64,000 bases of DNA from SIG440 sp045586925 (GCA_045586925.1 JAZNBG010000030.1:9870-73869), one strand, 5' to 3'. Positions 26,570 to 36,310 are shown, counted from the stretch's first letter. Translations and numbers: made by a program. Notes: generated by a model from the sequence alone, not told the origin.

Positions 26570-27178
26570 CTAATTGCATCCTTCGTAAATTCGGTTTTTT
26601 TCGATATAATCAATTACACTATCACAAACCATATATTTAATACTTTTTCCTGTATTTATACGGTTTCTTATATCCGAAGATGACATTTCAATAACATTCA
26701 TCTGCACCTTTGTAATCTGTGCATTATACTTCTGTGCAAAAAAATCTATTGCCATATTAAGCTGATTCTCTTTTATTCCGCCACGCATAGCTGCCACAAT
26801 TTCGGCACGCTTGAAAATCTCGCCGGGGCAAAACCAGCTTTCCATCTCGCAAAGGGAATCTGCACCCACAATAAAACAAAGTCGATCGTTTGGATATTCT
26901 ACCTGCAGGCGTTCAAGAGTTTTTGCTGTATAGCTTTTTCCTCCTGCATCAACCTCCATATCTGAAACCTCAAAATCAGGACAACCCTCAACCGAGAGTT
27001 TAACCATATTGAGTCTGTGCTCGCCGTCAGGAATAATCAAATTTGGCTTATGCGGTGGATTTGCACAGGGCATAAAAATCAATCTGTCAAGATTTGCCTT
27101 TTCCATAGCCTCGCGGGCAAGCAGCATATGCCCGATGTGCGGGGGATTAAATGTTCCCCCAAAAATTCCTATTCTCAA
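26570..27178 (-). CDS. nadD: Nicotinate-nucleotide adenylyltransferase
   Basis: This 202-residue enzyme adenylates nicotinate mononucleotide in NAD synthesis. It shows GIFGGTFNPPHIGHM with the nucleotide-binding HxGH, and the C-terminal ISSSDIRNRI-type motif as EMSSSDIRNRI. The start codon is TTG at 27178, eight bases after AAGGAGG; no ATG fits. It is the first gene of the nadD-yqeK-LCP-rsfS-leuS series. nadE, the last enzyme of the same pathway, ends the run at 19461. Confidence 0.95.
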   Translation of the reverse strand: MRIGIFGGTFNPPHIGHMLLAREAMEKANLDRLIFMPCANPPHKPNLIIPDGEHRLNMVKLSVEGCPDFEVSDMEVDAGGKSYTAKTLERLQVEYPNDRLCFIVGADSLCEMESWFCPGEIFKRAEIVAAMRGGIKENQLNMAIDFFAQKYNAQITKVQMNVIEMSSSDIRNRINTGKSIKYMVCDSVIDYIEKNRIYEGCN

Positions 27179-27221
27179 GGTGTTTCCTCCTTAAACCATA
27201 TGGTGTTTAACTCACCATGGC

Positions 27222-29282
27222 TTAATATGCAAGTATTTCGTCAACACCCTTGTTTATCTCGACCCAGTCACTTCTGCCGTTTTTGATAAGATACATATCA
27301 AAACTGCCGTCGTCACCGTTTAGATTTTTATGGAATAAAACGTCATCAACCGGGGTCATATCAAAATCGAACACCTCTGAAGCAAGCTCCAAAGCATTTC
27401 CTTCCATATCCATCCTTTCAAGAGTACCATAAGCACCCTCGACATTATAATTTGAAATATAATATATATTATCTCCGGTTTTTGATACTCCAAACATCTC
27501 GGGAGATACTTCTTCTTTAAGGAGTGACATTTCGCCGTTCTCCAGTATATACACATCACAAACCTTGCGTGAAGGGCTGTAGTCCTTCAGGAATATAAAT
27601 CTATCGTCATCTGCACGGAAGCAAGCATAAACATCCTCAGAAATCTGCTGTTCAGATACCATTCTTCCTTTTTTATATTCGCACAATGTAAGAGTTCCAC
27701 CGCCTTTAAATGCCTCGAACTCTGAAATGTAAAGAACTTTGCTTCCATCAAGGCTTGCAGACATCTGCGGTTTATTTGCAACCACGTTATAGTCAACAAC
27801 AACATTGCCTGCAATCTTAAGTGGTTGTTTGCCCCTTGTGTATGCATAATAGTCTGCCAGCTTGCCTGAGTATACCTTGTCGTAAATAACCGTCTTCTCG
27901 TCCTTGGACAACATAAGAATGTTGCTTACGCCCGATGCAATCTTTTCCTTTTTGCCGGAATTAACATCCACATTGTACAGGTTGTTTGTACCATCATCAG
28001 CCATACCCAATACATAGATGCTGTTTTTCTTTTTCTGGATAAAGGGGTTTTTCTTTGTTCTTTCGCCAAGGCGGATTGATCGGTTCTTTTTATTGATTGC
28101 ATAAATATCAAACGAGCCATCCTCGGCATTATAATCCTTTGCATAAAGATGCGAATCGCCATCCTGACTTGTGCCAAACAGCTTGCAAACATCTGTGTCA
28201 ATCTTAACCTTTTCATCCTTAAGCTTTTCAAGGCTCTTGGCATAAAGGTCACCACGCATTTCAACACGGTTCAGATTCTGCAAAAAGATTGCATATTCGC
28301 CGTTCGCAGCAAATTCAAAAGTTCCGTGATCTATATCAGTAGCAATTTTAAACGGCTCTTCTATACCCTTTTCCCAGTAATACAACACTCCCATATCACC
28401 GTTTTTATCGGTAGTCTGCAAATAAAGCAGCTTTTCACCGTCTTTGGACATAACAATGGAGTTATGTACCGCCTCGGCAATCTGTGTTACCTTTTTAATC
28501 TTGCCATTCTTAATCAGACAAAGTCTGCCGCTGTTTGTTTCGGGGTCATAATCCTCGAAGAAGAATGTAGTCTTGCCGTCCTTGGTTGATTTTACAATTG
28601 CTGCATTCTTTGCGGCACGCTCTGCAGAAACCAACTCGCCGTTTTCGTCCAGTTTTCTGATATAATTCTCGTTTATTACATTTTCAGAAATAAGAAGATT
28701 TTTGCCCTTATATACCATATACATTGAATTATCCTTTGCATAGGTATATGATGCAACCGTTTCGTTTCCGTCAGCAAGTGCCCCTGCAACAGCAACAACA
28801 ACCCAGATAAGCGCAATCAGACACAATGCAGCCGCACCGATAACTGCAGTCTTTTTACCAAGACCACTCATTCCCTTGAAATTTGGTTTCTTAAATTTGA
28901 ACTGCCTTGGTGCTTTTGAAGCTTTTGGTGCTTTTTCCTTCTTTTTTAAGCCAGCAAAAAGCTTTACACCGCCGGCATCCTTTGTTGTGGGCTTTGGAGT
29001 TACAGCATCAACCCTTGCACTCCTTCTTGCGGCACGGCGTGCTGCACGCTTTGCTGCGCGGCGGTCGGCTAAGAATTTTTCAATAGCATTCTTTTTTGTA
29101 GCCTTTTCAGTTTCCCTGATTGTATCATGAAGCTTTTTTACCTGTTCGACGGATGTAATTGTATACTTGAAGTCAAAGTTTTTGAATTTTTCGTCCTCAA
29201 CAGCACTTTGCGTCAAGGTTTTGCAGTAAGGGCACTTTTTTATACCCTCGTAAATATCTGCTCCGCATTCCAAACATTTCAT
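27222..29282 (-). CDS. Zinc-ribbon, single-TM protein with large extracytoplasmic repeat domain
   Basis: I do not recognise a named family. The 686-residue protein starts with a zinc ribbon (CLECGADIYEGIKKCPYC, residues 3-20), then an Ala/Arg/Lys-rich linker (about 70-145), one membrane helix near 147-172 (TAVIGAAALCLIALIWVVVAVAG), and about 510 extracytoplasmic residues. That part repeats short strands of the kind MSKDGEKLLYLQT, SQDGDSHLYAK, SLDGSKVLYISE and SKTGDNIYYIS, suggesting a TolB/PD40-like beta-propeller. It may sense or bind something outside the cell. It stands 44 bp upstream of nadD. Confidence 0.7.
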   Translation of the reverse strand: MKCLECGADIYEGIKKCPYCKTLTQSAVEDEKFKNFDFKYTITSVEQVKKLHDTIRETEKATKKNAIEKFLADRRAAKRAARRAARRSARVDAVTPKPTTKDAGGVKLFAGLKKKEKAPKASKAPRQFKFKKPNFKGMSGLGKKTAVIGAAALCLIALIWVVVAVAGALADGNETVASYTYAKDNSMYMVYKGKNLLISENVINENYIRKLDENGELVSAERAAKNAAIVKSTKDGKTTFFFEDYDPETNSGRLCLIKNGKIKKVTQIAEAVHNSIVMSKDGEKLLYLQTTDKNGDMGVLYYWEKGIEEPFKIATDIDHGTFEFAANGEYAIFLQNLNRVEMRGDLYAKSLEKLKDEKVKIDTDVCKLFGTSQDGDSHLYAKDYNAEDGSFDIYAINKKNRSIRLGERTKKNPFIQKKKNSIYVLGMADDGTNNLYNVDVNSGKKEKIASGVSNILMLSKDEKTVIYDKVYSGKLADYYAYTRGKQPLKIAGNVVVDYNVVANKPQMSASLDGSKVLYISEFEAFKGGGTLTLCEYKKGRMVSEQQISEDVYACFRADDDRFIFLKDYSPSRKVCDVYILENGEMSLLKEEVSPEMFGVSKTGDNIYYISNYNVEGAYGTLERMDMEGNALELASEVFDFDMTPVDDVLFHKNLNGDDGSFDMYLIKNGRSDWVEINKGVDEILAY

Positions 29283-29346
29283 CAGATTTTCCTCCGTTTT
29301 CTTATACTATCTAAAACGATTTAATCGTTGTAATATCAATACTTTT

Positions 29347-30315
29347 CTATAACATTTCAATAAACACCAGATACATCAGTGGTATTGTAATCAGCGAAAG
29401 TGTGGTCGAAATCATTGTCATGGATGCACCTGTCTGAGTTTCTCCTCCGTAGGCTGCAGGATAAACTATAGTATTAAGACCAAGCGGTGTCGCAAAACAA
29501 ATTAATGCAAGAGTCCTGATTTCATCGTTTGCGCCAAACAGCTTGAGTGCTATCATTATAACAGCAGGTATAATAATAAGTCGCAACATCGAAGCTAAAT
29601 ATACCTTTTTATTAAACAACAACTTTTTCAAATCATATCCGCCAATTACAAATCCGGCAAGCAGCATTGCAACAGGTCCCTGACACTTACCTGCATTATC
29701 CAAAGCTGTAATCACAAAGTCAGGAATGTATTTGCTAATTCCAACCAAACCAATAATTATACCTGCAACAAGAGCCAGTATAGGTGGAGTCAACAGACCT
29801 TTTTTAAGATTTGCCATAATACCTGCGTTCTGTTCCTTAGGGATAAGTATGTATAGACCCCAGCTGCTACAGATAATCGCAATCAACATATGAAACATAG
29901 AATATTTATAAAACATTTCATTGCCCCATACACCAAGAATAATAAAATTTCCCATAAACCCGTAATTACCAAAGGTCATCGCATATTTATATATGTTTCT
30001 TTGGTACATCTTCTCAGAGGTTTGATAAGATTTTCTTACAAACAATGCAGATAACGGATAAGACAGTGCAATTGCAGCCAATACAATTCCCAGACCCCAC
30101 AATATAAGAGTGTAATTTTCTGCAAAGGTCTTTACATTACACTTTGTAATCATAGTAAACAGTGAAAGTGCAGGAGTGAAAATATAAGTTTCCATTCTTG
30201 CCATTATTGTATCTGCATTATCCGATAATATCATCTTTTTTCTCAGCAAAAATCCTGCAAGAATAAAGATGAACATCATCAGCATCTGTTTAAGTGTAAG
30301 AAAAAAAATGTCCAT
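29347..30315 (-). CDS. AEC family (auxin efflux carrier-like) transporter
   Basis: A 322-residue membrane protein with about ten helices in two inverted repeats, typical of the AEC family (FILAGFLLRKKMI, GNYGFMGNFIILG, ATPLGLNTIVYPAAYGGETQTGASMTMISTTLSLITIP). Bacterial members carry malate, malonate or similar organic anions. The start at 30315 follows AAGGAGC; 12 more upstream codons have no ribosome site. It lies alone between the zinc-ribbon gene and trmD. Confidence 0.9.
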   Translation of the reverse strand: MDIFFLTLKQMLMMFIFILAGFLLRKKMILSDNADTIMARMETYIFTPALSLFTMITKCNVKTFAENYTLILWGLGIVLAAIALSYPLSALFVRKSYQTSEKMYQRNIYKYAMTFGNYGFMGNFIILGVWGNEMFYKYSMFHMLIAIICSSWGLYILIPKEQNAGIMANLKKGLLTPPILALVAGIIIGLVGISKYIPDFVITALDNAGKCQGPVAMLLAGFVIGGYDLKKLLFNKKVYLASMLRLIIIPAVIMIALKLFGANDEIRTLALICFATPLGLNTIVYPAAYGGETQTGASMTMISTTLSLITIPLMYLVFIEML

Positions 30316-30411
30316 ATAAAGCTCCTTGTCTGTCCAAATCAATCTTAACAATTTATTATAACATAATATTTTTCAAAAAACAACAAATTATTAAAATTTT
30401 CAGCAAAATAC

Positions 30412-31155
30412 TCACTGTTGTTCTTTAATCTGTTGCAATATTTTCAAATCAGCCTTATCAAGGTTTGCCTTTGATAGCATTCCCCGACGCTTGCGGTAAG
30501 TATTTTCAATAGCTGCCTTTCGTTTCCATTCCTGTATCAGCTTGTGATTGCCGTTCATCAGCACTTCGGGCACCAATTTCCCGTGCCACTCTGCCGGGCG
30601 GGTATACTGAGGATATTCCAAAAGCCCTGAAAAATGCGACTCATCTGCAAAGGCCTCCTCGCAGGCAAGCACCCCGGGAATCATCCGTGCCGTTGCGTCA
30701 ACCACCGCCATAGCAGCAATCTCGCCGCCTGTCAGTACAAAGTCACCCATTGAAATTTCTGCGTCCACTATTTCGTCAAGTATTCTCTGGTCAACCCCCT
30801 CGTAATGACCGCAAAGAATAACTATATGCTTTTTCTTTGCCAGTCTTTTGGCGGTTGACTGTCTGAAGGTTCTTCCCTGAGGTGACATATAAATAGTCAA
30901 AGGCTTATAGTCAAGGCCTTCGCAAACACTCATATACGCAAGGTAAATGGGTTCTGCCTGCATAACCATCCCCTGACCGCCGCCGTAAGGGTAATCATCA
31001 ACCTGTCTGTGCTTGTTAAAGGCAAAATCCCTTATCTGCACACAGTTAATTTCTAAAATGCCATTCTCCACCGCTCTGCCGATTATGGAATTATTTAAAA
31101 CCGCATCAAACATTTCAGGGAAAAGGGTTAATATATCAACTCGTAATTCAGCCAT
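30412..31155 (-). CDS. trmD: tRNA (guanine-37-N1) methyltransferase
   Basis: This 247-residue SPOUT methyltransferase makes m1G37 in tRNA. Visible motifs are DILTLFPEMF, YPYGGGQGMVMQAEP, LCGHYEGVDQRI and the knot region EISMGDFVLTGGEIAAMAVVDA. It overlaps the rimM stop by one base, the usual rimM-trmD coupling. rplS, which often follows, is not present; an AEC transporter is next. Confidence 0.97.
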   Translation of the reverse strand: MAELRVDILTLFPEMFDAVLNNSIIGRAVENGILEINCVQIRDFAFNKHRQVDDYPYGGGQGMVMQAEPIYLAYMSVCEGLDYKPLTIYMSPQGRTFRQSTAKRLAKKKHIVILCGHYEGVDQRILDEIVDAEISMGDFVLTGGEIAAMAVVDATARMIPGVLACEEAFADESHFSGLLEYPQYTRPAEWHGKLVPEVLMNGNHKLIQEWKRKAAIENTYRKRRGMLSKANLDKADLKILQQIKEQQ

Positions 31156-31652
31156 TAATCAATCAATCCTTTTAAAGGCTTAATAACAATCTTCTTTTCA
31201 TCAACATCAACAGACAAAACAACCTCGTCGATTACAGGAATCAACACCTGATTGCCACTGCTGTCTTTAACAACGTATACATCGTTACTGCCAGTCTTGA
31301 TTATATCGCAAATTTCACCTAAATCCCTGCCTTCATCTGTTGTGACATTACATCCAAGAAGGTCGCAGATATAGTAAGTCCCCTCGGGCAGCTCGCCCAG
31401 TTCCTCACGGGGAACGGTCATCACCTTATTACGATATTTTTCGGCGTCATTGATATCGTCTATGCCGGCAAGTTTCAGCAGAACCATATTTTTCTGCATT
31501 CTGGATTTTTCAATATCATATTCTTCGCCATCTATAATAACATACGCCAGCTCGTCAAAAATTTCAGGGTCGTCGCACCAGGGCATAACCTTAAGGTCAC
31601 CCCTAAGACCGTGGGTATTCACTATTTGTCCTATTTCAAGATTAGTTTTCAT
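31155..31652 (-). CDS. rimM: 16S rRNA processing protein RimM
   Basis: This 165-residue protein assists maturation of the 30S head by binding S19. It has the N-terminal RimM barrel (IGQIVNTHGLRGDLKVMPW) and the C-terminal PRC barrel (YYICDLLGCNV ... VYVVKDSSGNQVLIPVIDEVV). It is coupled to trmD and lies downstream of khpA, with a hairpin in between. Confidence 0.96.
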   Translation of the reverse strand: MKTNLEIGQIVNTHGLRGDLKVMPWCDDPEIFDELAYVIIDGEEYDIEKSRMQKNMVLLKLAGIDDINDAEKYRNKVMTVPREELGELPEGTYYICDLLGCNVTTDEGRDLGEICDIIKTGSNDVYVVKDSSGNQVLIPVIDEVVLSVDVDEKKIVIKPLKGLID

Positions 31653-31691
31653 ATAAAATTCCTCAAATAAAATTTATCCGTAAAAGCAAGC

Positions 31692-31717
31692 AAAGACTGT
31701 ACCAAAATGATACAGTC
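31692..31717 (-). terminator. Hairpin between khpA and rimM
   Basis: AGACTGTA / TACAGTCT stem about 13 bp after the khpA stop, followed on the minus strand by T/A-rich sequence. It may partly terminate or separate khpA from rimM-trmD. Confidence 0.55.
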
Positions 31718-31729
31718 TGCCGTTCATTG

Positions 31730-31957
31730 TTACACAATATCAACCGTAACTTTTTTGTTTTCGTGGCTTGCAGCAGCCTTAACAACAGTACGGATAGCCT
31801 TGGCTATTCTGCCCTGCTTGCCGATAACCTTACCCATATCGCCTTCGGCAACGTGCAAGGTCAAAACAACAGAGTTTTCCTGAACATTTTCTTCAATTGA
31901 AACTGCATCAGGCTCTGAAACCATTGATTTTGCAATAAATTCCAAAAGCTCTTTCAT
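31730..31957 (-). CDS. khpA: KH-domain RNA-binding protein KhpA
   Basis: This 75-residue protein is a single KH domain with the GKVIGKQGRIAKAIRTVVKA loop (given here in part: VIGKQGRIAKAIRT). KhpA binds small RNAs and mRNA with KhpB. The start at 31957 has GGAGG, whereas nine extra codons upstream have no site. It follows rpsP, the standard Firmicute position. Confidence 0.95.
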   Translation of the reverse strand: MKELLEFIAKSMVSEPDAVSIEENVQENSVVLTLHVAEGDMGKVIGKQGRIAKAIRTVVKAAASHENKKVTVDIV

Positions 31958-32087
31958 TTCTTTTCCTCCAAAATCCGGGTTCACCTATTTTACACACGAA
32001 AATGTACTTACTCTTAGGGTGAGTGCAGTCAGGCAGAACATACTCCACATTTGCAGAGTATGTCCAACCATTTCTCTCTCCCGAAAA

Positions 32088-32330
32088 TTAGATGATTCCC
32101 TTTTCTTTAAGAAGACGCTTAACTGTATCTGTAGGCTGAGCACCGTTACCAATCCACTTTGCAACCTTTTCAGCATCAAAATCAACTGCTGCAGGCTTAG
32201 TCATAGGATTGTATGTTCCAACCTGTTCGATAAATCTGCCGTCTCTGGGGTATCTTGAATCTGCTACTACTACTCTGTAGAAAGGAGCCTTCTTAGAACC
32301 CATTCTTCTTAAACGAATTTTTACTGCCAT
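32088..32330 (-). CDS. rpsP: 30S ribosomal protein S16
   Basis: This 80-residue protein is S16 (bS16): KIRLRRMGSKKAPFYRVVVADSR, GRFIEQVGTYNP and GAQPTDTVKRLLKEKGI. It lies between ffh and khpA in the conserved ylxM-ffh-rpsP-khpA-rimM-trmD series. A ribosome site AGGTAA lies upstream of the ATG. Confidence 0.98.
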   Translation of the reverse strand: MAVKIRLRRMGSKKAPFYRVVVADSRYPRDGRFIEQVGTYNPMTKPAAVDFDAEKVAKWIGNGAQPTDTVKRLLKEKGII

Positions 32331-32377
32331 AATAAATTACCTCCAAAAAATATATAAAATTTAATAATTTTCTTTAG

Positions 32378-33739
32378 TTAAAAGGGGAACTTCATTTTTC
32401 CCATCTTGCCCATTTTGCCCATACGCTTCATTTGCTTTTCAAACTTGCCGCCGGACATCATCTTCATCATCTTTTGCATTTGTTCAAACTGCTTGATTAG
32501 AGCATTTACCTCCGCAACGGTAGTGCCGCTGCCCTTTGCGATTCTCTCACGCCGTTTGGGAATGAGCTTGTCGCGGTTTTCTCTCTCGCCTATTGTCATC
32601 GACTTAATTATTGCCTCGGTATGGAGCATCTTTTTCTCGTCAATCTGCACATCCTTAAGCTGTGCAGTATTCATACCGGGAATCATACCCAAAAGCTGAT
32701 CAAGGGGACCCATTTTTTTCATCTGTTCCATCTGGTCAAGAAAATCACTATAAGTAAAGGTGTTGCTGCGCATCTTCTGCTCCAGCTCCATTGCCTTTTT
32801 TTCATCAAGAGCCTGCTCTGCCTTTTCGATAAGACTAAGCATATCGCCCATACCCAAAATTCTTGATGCCATTCTCTGAGGATGAAAAACCTCCAGGTCT
32901 GTAAGCTTTTCGCCCATACCGCAGAACTTGATTGGCTTGTTTGTAACAGCACGGACCGAAATCGCCGCACCGCCACGGGTGTCGCCATCAAGCTTGGTAA
33001 GCACAACGCCGTCAATCTCTAAATCATTATTGAAAGCCTCGGCAACATTCACCGCATCCTGACCTGTCATTGCGTCAACCACCAAAAGAATTTCTGTGGG
33101 ATTAATCTTTGCCTTGATGTTTTTAAGCTCGTCCATCAGTTCTTCATCAATATGAAGACGTCCTGCGGTATCAACAATCAAAATATCGTTTGAATGAAGC
33201 CTTGCGTGCTCCAGAGCCTTTTCGGCAATCTCAACCGGATTTGTGTTACCCTCGATAGCAAAAACAGGAAGGTCAAGCTGAGAACCAACAACCTGAAGCT
33301 GCCTGATTGCCGCCGGACGGTAAACGTCGCAGGCACAAAGCAAGGGACGCTTGCCCTGCTTTTTTAACAAACCGCCAAGCTTTGCAGCAGTAGTTGTTTT
33401 ACCTGCACCCTGAAGACCTGTCATCATAATAACCGTCGGGGGCTTGGATGAGATTTTGATTTTTTGTTCCTCGGAGCCCATAAGCGCTATAAGCTCTTCG
33501 TTAACAATTTTTATAACCTGCTGTGCGGGAGTAAGAGATTCCATAACCTCGGCCCCTGATGCACGTTCGGATACGCTGTTTATAAAATTTTTGACAACCC
33601 TGAAATTGACATCAGCCTCAAGGAGTGCAAGTTTAACCTCACGCATTGCTTCTTTTAAATCGCTAGATGAAACCTTACCCTTGCCGCGAAGCTTTTTGAA
33701 TGTGCTTTGCAGTTTGTCTGCCAGACTTTCAAATGCCAT
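32378..33739 (-). CDS. ffh: Signal recognition particle GTPase Ffh
   Basis: This 453-residue SRP54 homologue targets nascent membrane proteins. The N domain is followed by the G domain with GLQGAGKTTTAAKLGG (P-loop), DTAGRLHIDEE and TKLDGDTRGGAA, then a Met-rich M domain (QMQKMMKMMSGGKFEKQMKRMGKMGKMGKM) for signal peptide and RNA binding (abbreviated here). The ATG at 33739 is preferred, since a GTG nine bases earlier lies inside the ribosome site. It follows ylxM. Confidence 0.97.
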   Translation of the reverse strand: MAFESLADKLQSTFKKLRGKGKVSSSDLKEAMREVKLALLEADVNFRVVKNFINSVSERASGAEVMESLTPAQQVIKIVNEELIALMGSEEQKIKISSKPPTVIMMTGLQGAGKTTTAAKLGGLLKKQGKRPLLCACDVYRPAAIRQLQVVGSQLDLPVFAIEGNTNPVEIAEKALEHARLHSNDILIVDTAGRLHIDEELMDELKNIKAKINPTEILLVVDAMTGQDAVNVAEAFNNDLEIDGVVLTKLDGDTRGGAAISVRAVTNKPIKFCGMGEKLTDLEVFHPQRMASRILGMGDMLSLIEKAEQALDEKKAMELEQKMRSNTFTYSDFLDQMEQMKKMGPLDQLLGMIPGMNTAQLKDVQIDEKKMLHTEAIIKSMTIGERENRDKLIPKRRERIAKGSGTTVAEVNALIKQFEQMQKMMKMMSGGKFEKQMKRMGKMGKMGKMKFPF

Positions 33740-33769
33740 AAGCCTCACTCCTTCACAAATTATGTATCG

Positions 33770-34141
33770 CTATTCCTCAAGATCGTTAATTCCTGCAACG
33801 ATTGTAAGAATTTGATTTATCTGTTTTTTTATGCTAACCGGAAGCAATCTTGCCTCGGGAGATTTTTCGATTTCAGAGATGATATCGTCAATCTCGCCAA
33901 GCTTTGACTTGATTTCAATGAACCTTGACGCTAAGCCCAGCTTTGACTCGACATCATAAAGAATTGCCTCGGCACGTTTAAGGTTATCTCGTACGCCCTG
34001 ACGGCTTATCCCAAGCTCTGCACCAACCTCAGACAAAGATAAATCCTCGTTGTAGTACAATTCAACGGTGTCTGCCTGTCTTTCGGTAAGCATATTTTTG
34101 TAAAAACTTAAAAGAAGAGAAATTTCAACATTTTTTTCCAT
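33770..34141 (-). CDS. ylxM: YlxM/UPF0122 SRP-associated HTH protein
   Basis: This 123-residue sigma-70 region-4-like HTH protein (LLSFYKNMLTERQADTVELYYNEDLSLSEVGAELGISRQGV is the core region) is the usual partner gene of ffh and is thought to modulate SRP. It begins the ffh-rpsP-khpA-rimM-trmD cluster with its own promoter. Confidence 0.94.
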   Translation of the reverse strand: MEKNVEISLLLSFYKNMLTERQADTVELYYNEDLSLSEVGAELGISRQGVRDNLKRAEAILYDVESKLGLASRFIEIKSKLGEIDDIISEIEKSPEARLLPVSIKKQINQILTIVAGINDLEE

Positions 34142-34166
34142 AATTTCATCTCCTTTTGAGTTATAC

Positions 34167-34225
34167 TGTAAAGCACTTTAGCTTTACACCCCAGCTATTG
34201 TAACTCAAAAAAAACTATTTGTCAA
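34167..34225 (-). promoter_or_regulatory. Promoter of ylxM-ffh with a 5' leader hairpin
   Basis: Minus strand TTGACA (34220-34225), 17 bp, TACAAT (34197-34202). The -35 lies inside the last codons of lgt. Just after the start, the leader forms a perfect 8-bp stem TGTAAAGC / GCTTTACA (34167-34188). It is not a terminator (no T-run) and may stabilise the mRNA. Confidence 0.75.
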
Positions 34226-35018
34226 GAGTTTTTTCAGATTTTCTTTTTAAAATTACAATAATGATTCCCGCTACAATCAGACAAACCGAAAGAAGCTGTG
34301 AAACACGGAAAGGACCCATCATCAGCGAATCTGCACGCAAGCCCTCAATCATCATTCTGCCGATGCCGTACCATATCATATAACCGCAGAAGAGCTCACC
34401 TTCAAATTTTTTTTGTTTGCGGTACAGCCACAGTATAACAACGCCCAGCATATTCCATAAGGATTCGTAAAAAAATGTAGGGTGAACCATTTCGGCAACT
34501 TTTCTGCCATCCTGTGCAATAGTCATCGCCCACGGAAGCTCTGTTGTTGCACCAAATGCCTCGCCATTTACAAAGTTCCCCCATCTGCCAACCGCCTGAC
34601 CGATAAGCAAGCCTATTGCAAGGACATCAAGACATTTACCTATGCTGAGTTTTTTAATACGGCAATATGTATACACCACCAACGCCGCACCTATCACCGC
34701 ACCATATATAGCAATTCCGCCGCCACGGATATTGAATATTTCTGACAGATTATTTTTGTAATAATCCCATTGAAATATCACATAGTAAATCCTTGCACAG
34801 ATAATTGCGGAAGGCAGAGCAATCAGCAGCATATTAAGTAAATCATCCTGAGCGAGATTAACTCGCTTAGTTTCATAAATCGCATACATAAAAGCCAACA
34901 GCAAGCCCAAGCCAATCAGAAGCCCGTAAAAATATACGGGCACTCCGAAAATGGTAAATGCGATGCGGTTTATTTCAAATTCCAAACCGAGATTAGGGAA
35001 TGAAATATTGTTTATCAT
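34215..35018 (-). CDS. lgt: Prolipoprotein diacylglyceryl transferase
   Basis: A 267-residue polytopic membrane enzyme that attaches diacylglycerol to lipoprotein cysteines. It shows the Lgt signature GRWGNFVNGEAFG, and RGGGIAIYGAVIGAA with conserved residues, plus about seven membrane helices. It overlaps the 3' end of the M16 peptidase gene by 4 bp (ATGA type), so it is coupled to the two peptidase genes upstream. Stop codon TAG. Confidence 0.96.
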   Translation of the reverse strand: MINNISFPNLGLEFEINRIAFTIFGVPVYFYGLLIGLGLLLAFMYAIYETKRVNLAQDDLLNMLLIALPSAIICARIYYVIFQWDYYKNNLSEIFNIRGGGIAIYGAVIGAALVVYTYCRIKKLSIGKCLDVLAIGLLIGQAVGRWGNFVNGEAFGATTELPWAMTIAQDGRKVAEMVHPTFFYESLWNMLGVVILWLYRKQKKFEGELFCGYMIWYGIGRMMIEGLRADSLMMGPFRVSQLLSVCLIVAGIIIVILKRKSEKTLDK

Positions 35019-36310
35019 TTGCCGTCACCATCCAAAGGTTCGATTACAGAAAGCACACAAGCCTCGCCGTCAAAATGCTCCTTGAGTCTTTCTTCAAGTT
35101 CCGTCATTGTAATCTTTTCAACAAGGTCACTATATTCAAGAGGGTTAATTCCGCTCATAAAACAACGGATAAAGTCGTTACCCAGACGTTCTACGCTGTT
35201 AAAGCGTCTTAAATTCTTGCCGATAAGCACACGCTTGGCAACAGCAACCGAATCTTTATCAAGTGGCTTTGCTGAGATTTCTTCCACGTATTTAAGGGTT
35301 TTTTCGTAAACCATCTCAGGTTTGGCACTCTCGCCACTGATTGACGAAAATCCATAGCCAACCTCAAGTTCGGTTTCATAGCCAAATGTTGCATCAATAA
35401 GCCCATCACTGTAAAGCTCTGTAAAAAATTCACTGCTTTTACCAAACAAAACTTCCATTAAAATCTGAGTTTTTATCTGTTTTATCTGAAGGTCTCTGCC
35501 CCTGATGCCTTCCTCTTTTTCCTTAAAGCCAATAAGGAACTGAGGCTTTGAAACACTTAGCTTTTGACGAACAATTTTATTCACTACATCGTCAGGCTCA
35601 TCAACTTTACGTTTTTCAATCTTACCCATATCTTTTTCAGGACTGACATATTTGTCAATATAAGAAACCGCCTTTTCGGGGTCAATATCGCCCACCATAA
35701 CCAAAATCATATTGGAAGGGTTATAAAATGCTTTTGTACACTTATACAAAAGGTCGGGTGTTATCTGGCTGATGCTTTCAACTGTGCCTGCAATATCAGT
35801 CTTTACGGGATTGTTGTGATACATTCCCTGAAGCATATTAAAGAAAAGACGCCAGTTGGGGTCATCATCATACATTTTGATTTCCTGACCGATAATTCCC
35901 TGTTCCTTTGCAACATTCTCGTCGGTGAAATAAGGATTGTTCACAAATTCAAGAAGAATATCCAGATTTTCATAAAAATTCTCGGTGCAGGAAAACAGGT
36001 ACGCCGTCATATCAAAGCTGGTGAATGCATTACTGCTGCCGCCGGTTGCCGCAAACTTTTCAAAAGCATCCTTACCGTCCTCTTCTTCAAACAGCTTGTG
36101 TTCAAGGAAATGTGCAATTCCGTCAGGGAGCCTGATTTCGCCCTCGGGGAGTTTTAACACATCATCAATTGAGCCATACTCTGTACCATAAATGGCATAG
36201 TATTTACTGAAACCCGCTTTAGGAATAATATACACTCTTAAACCGCTTTCGTGAACGCCCGAAAGTATACTTTCTTTAAGAGCCTTATTTTCTGTCAACT
36301 CAAATTTCAT
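35015..36310 (-). CDS. M16 (insulinase-like) zinc peptidase, YmfH type
   Basis: A 431-residue M16 peptidase with the inverted zinc motif HxxEH in IAHFLEHKLFEE and the distal Glu in EQGIIGQEIKM, so it should be catalytic. It is paired with the following 430-residue homologue at 36300-37592, whose stop overlaps its start, as in the ymfF-ymfH pair of Firmicutes. Such pairs are thought to work as heterodimers. The substrate here is unknown. Confidence 0.93.
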   Translation of the reverse strand: MKFELTENKALKESILSGVHESGLRVYIIPKAGFSKYYAIYGTEYGSIDDVLKLPEGEIRLPDGIAHFLEHKLFEEEDGKDAFEKFAATGGSSNAFTSFDMTAYLFSCTENFYENLDILLEFVNNPYFTDENVAKEQGIIGQEIKMYDDDPNWRLFFNMLQGMYHNNPVKTDIAGTVESISQITPDLLYKCTKAFYNPSNMILVMVGDIDPEKAVSYIDKYVSPEKDMGKIEKRKVDEPDDVVNKIVRQKLSVSKPQFLIGFKEKEEGIRGRDLQIKQIKTQILMEVLFGKSSEFFTELYSDGLIDATFGYETELEVGYGFSSISGESAKPEMVYEKTLKYVEEISAKPLDKDSVAVAKRVLIGKNLRRFNSVERLGNDFIRCFMSGINPLEYSDLVEKITMTELEERLKEHFDGEACVLSVIEPLDGDGK

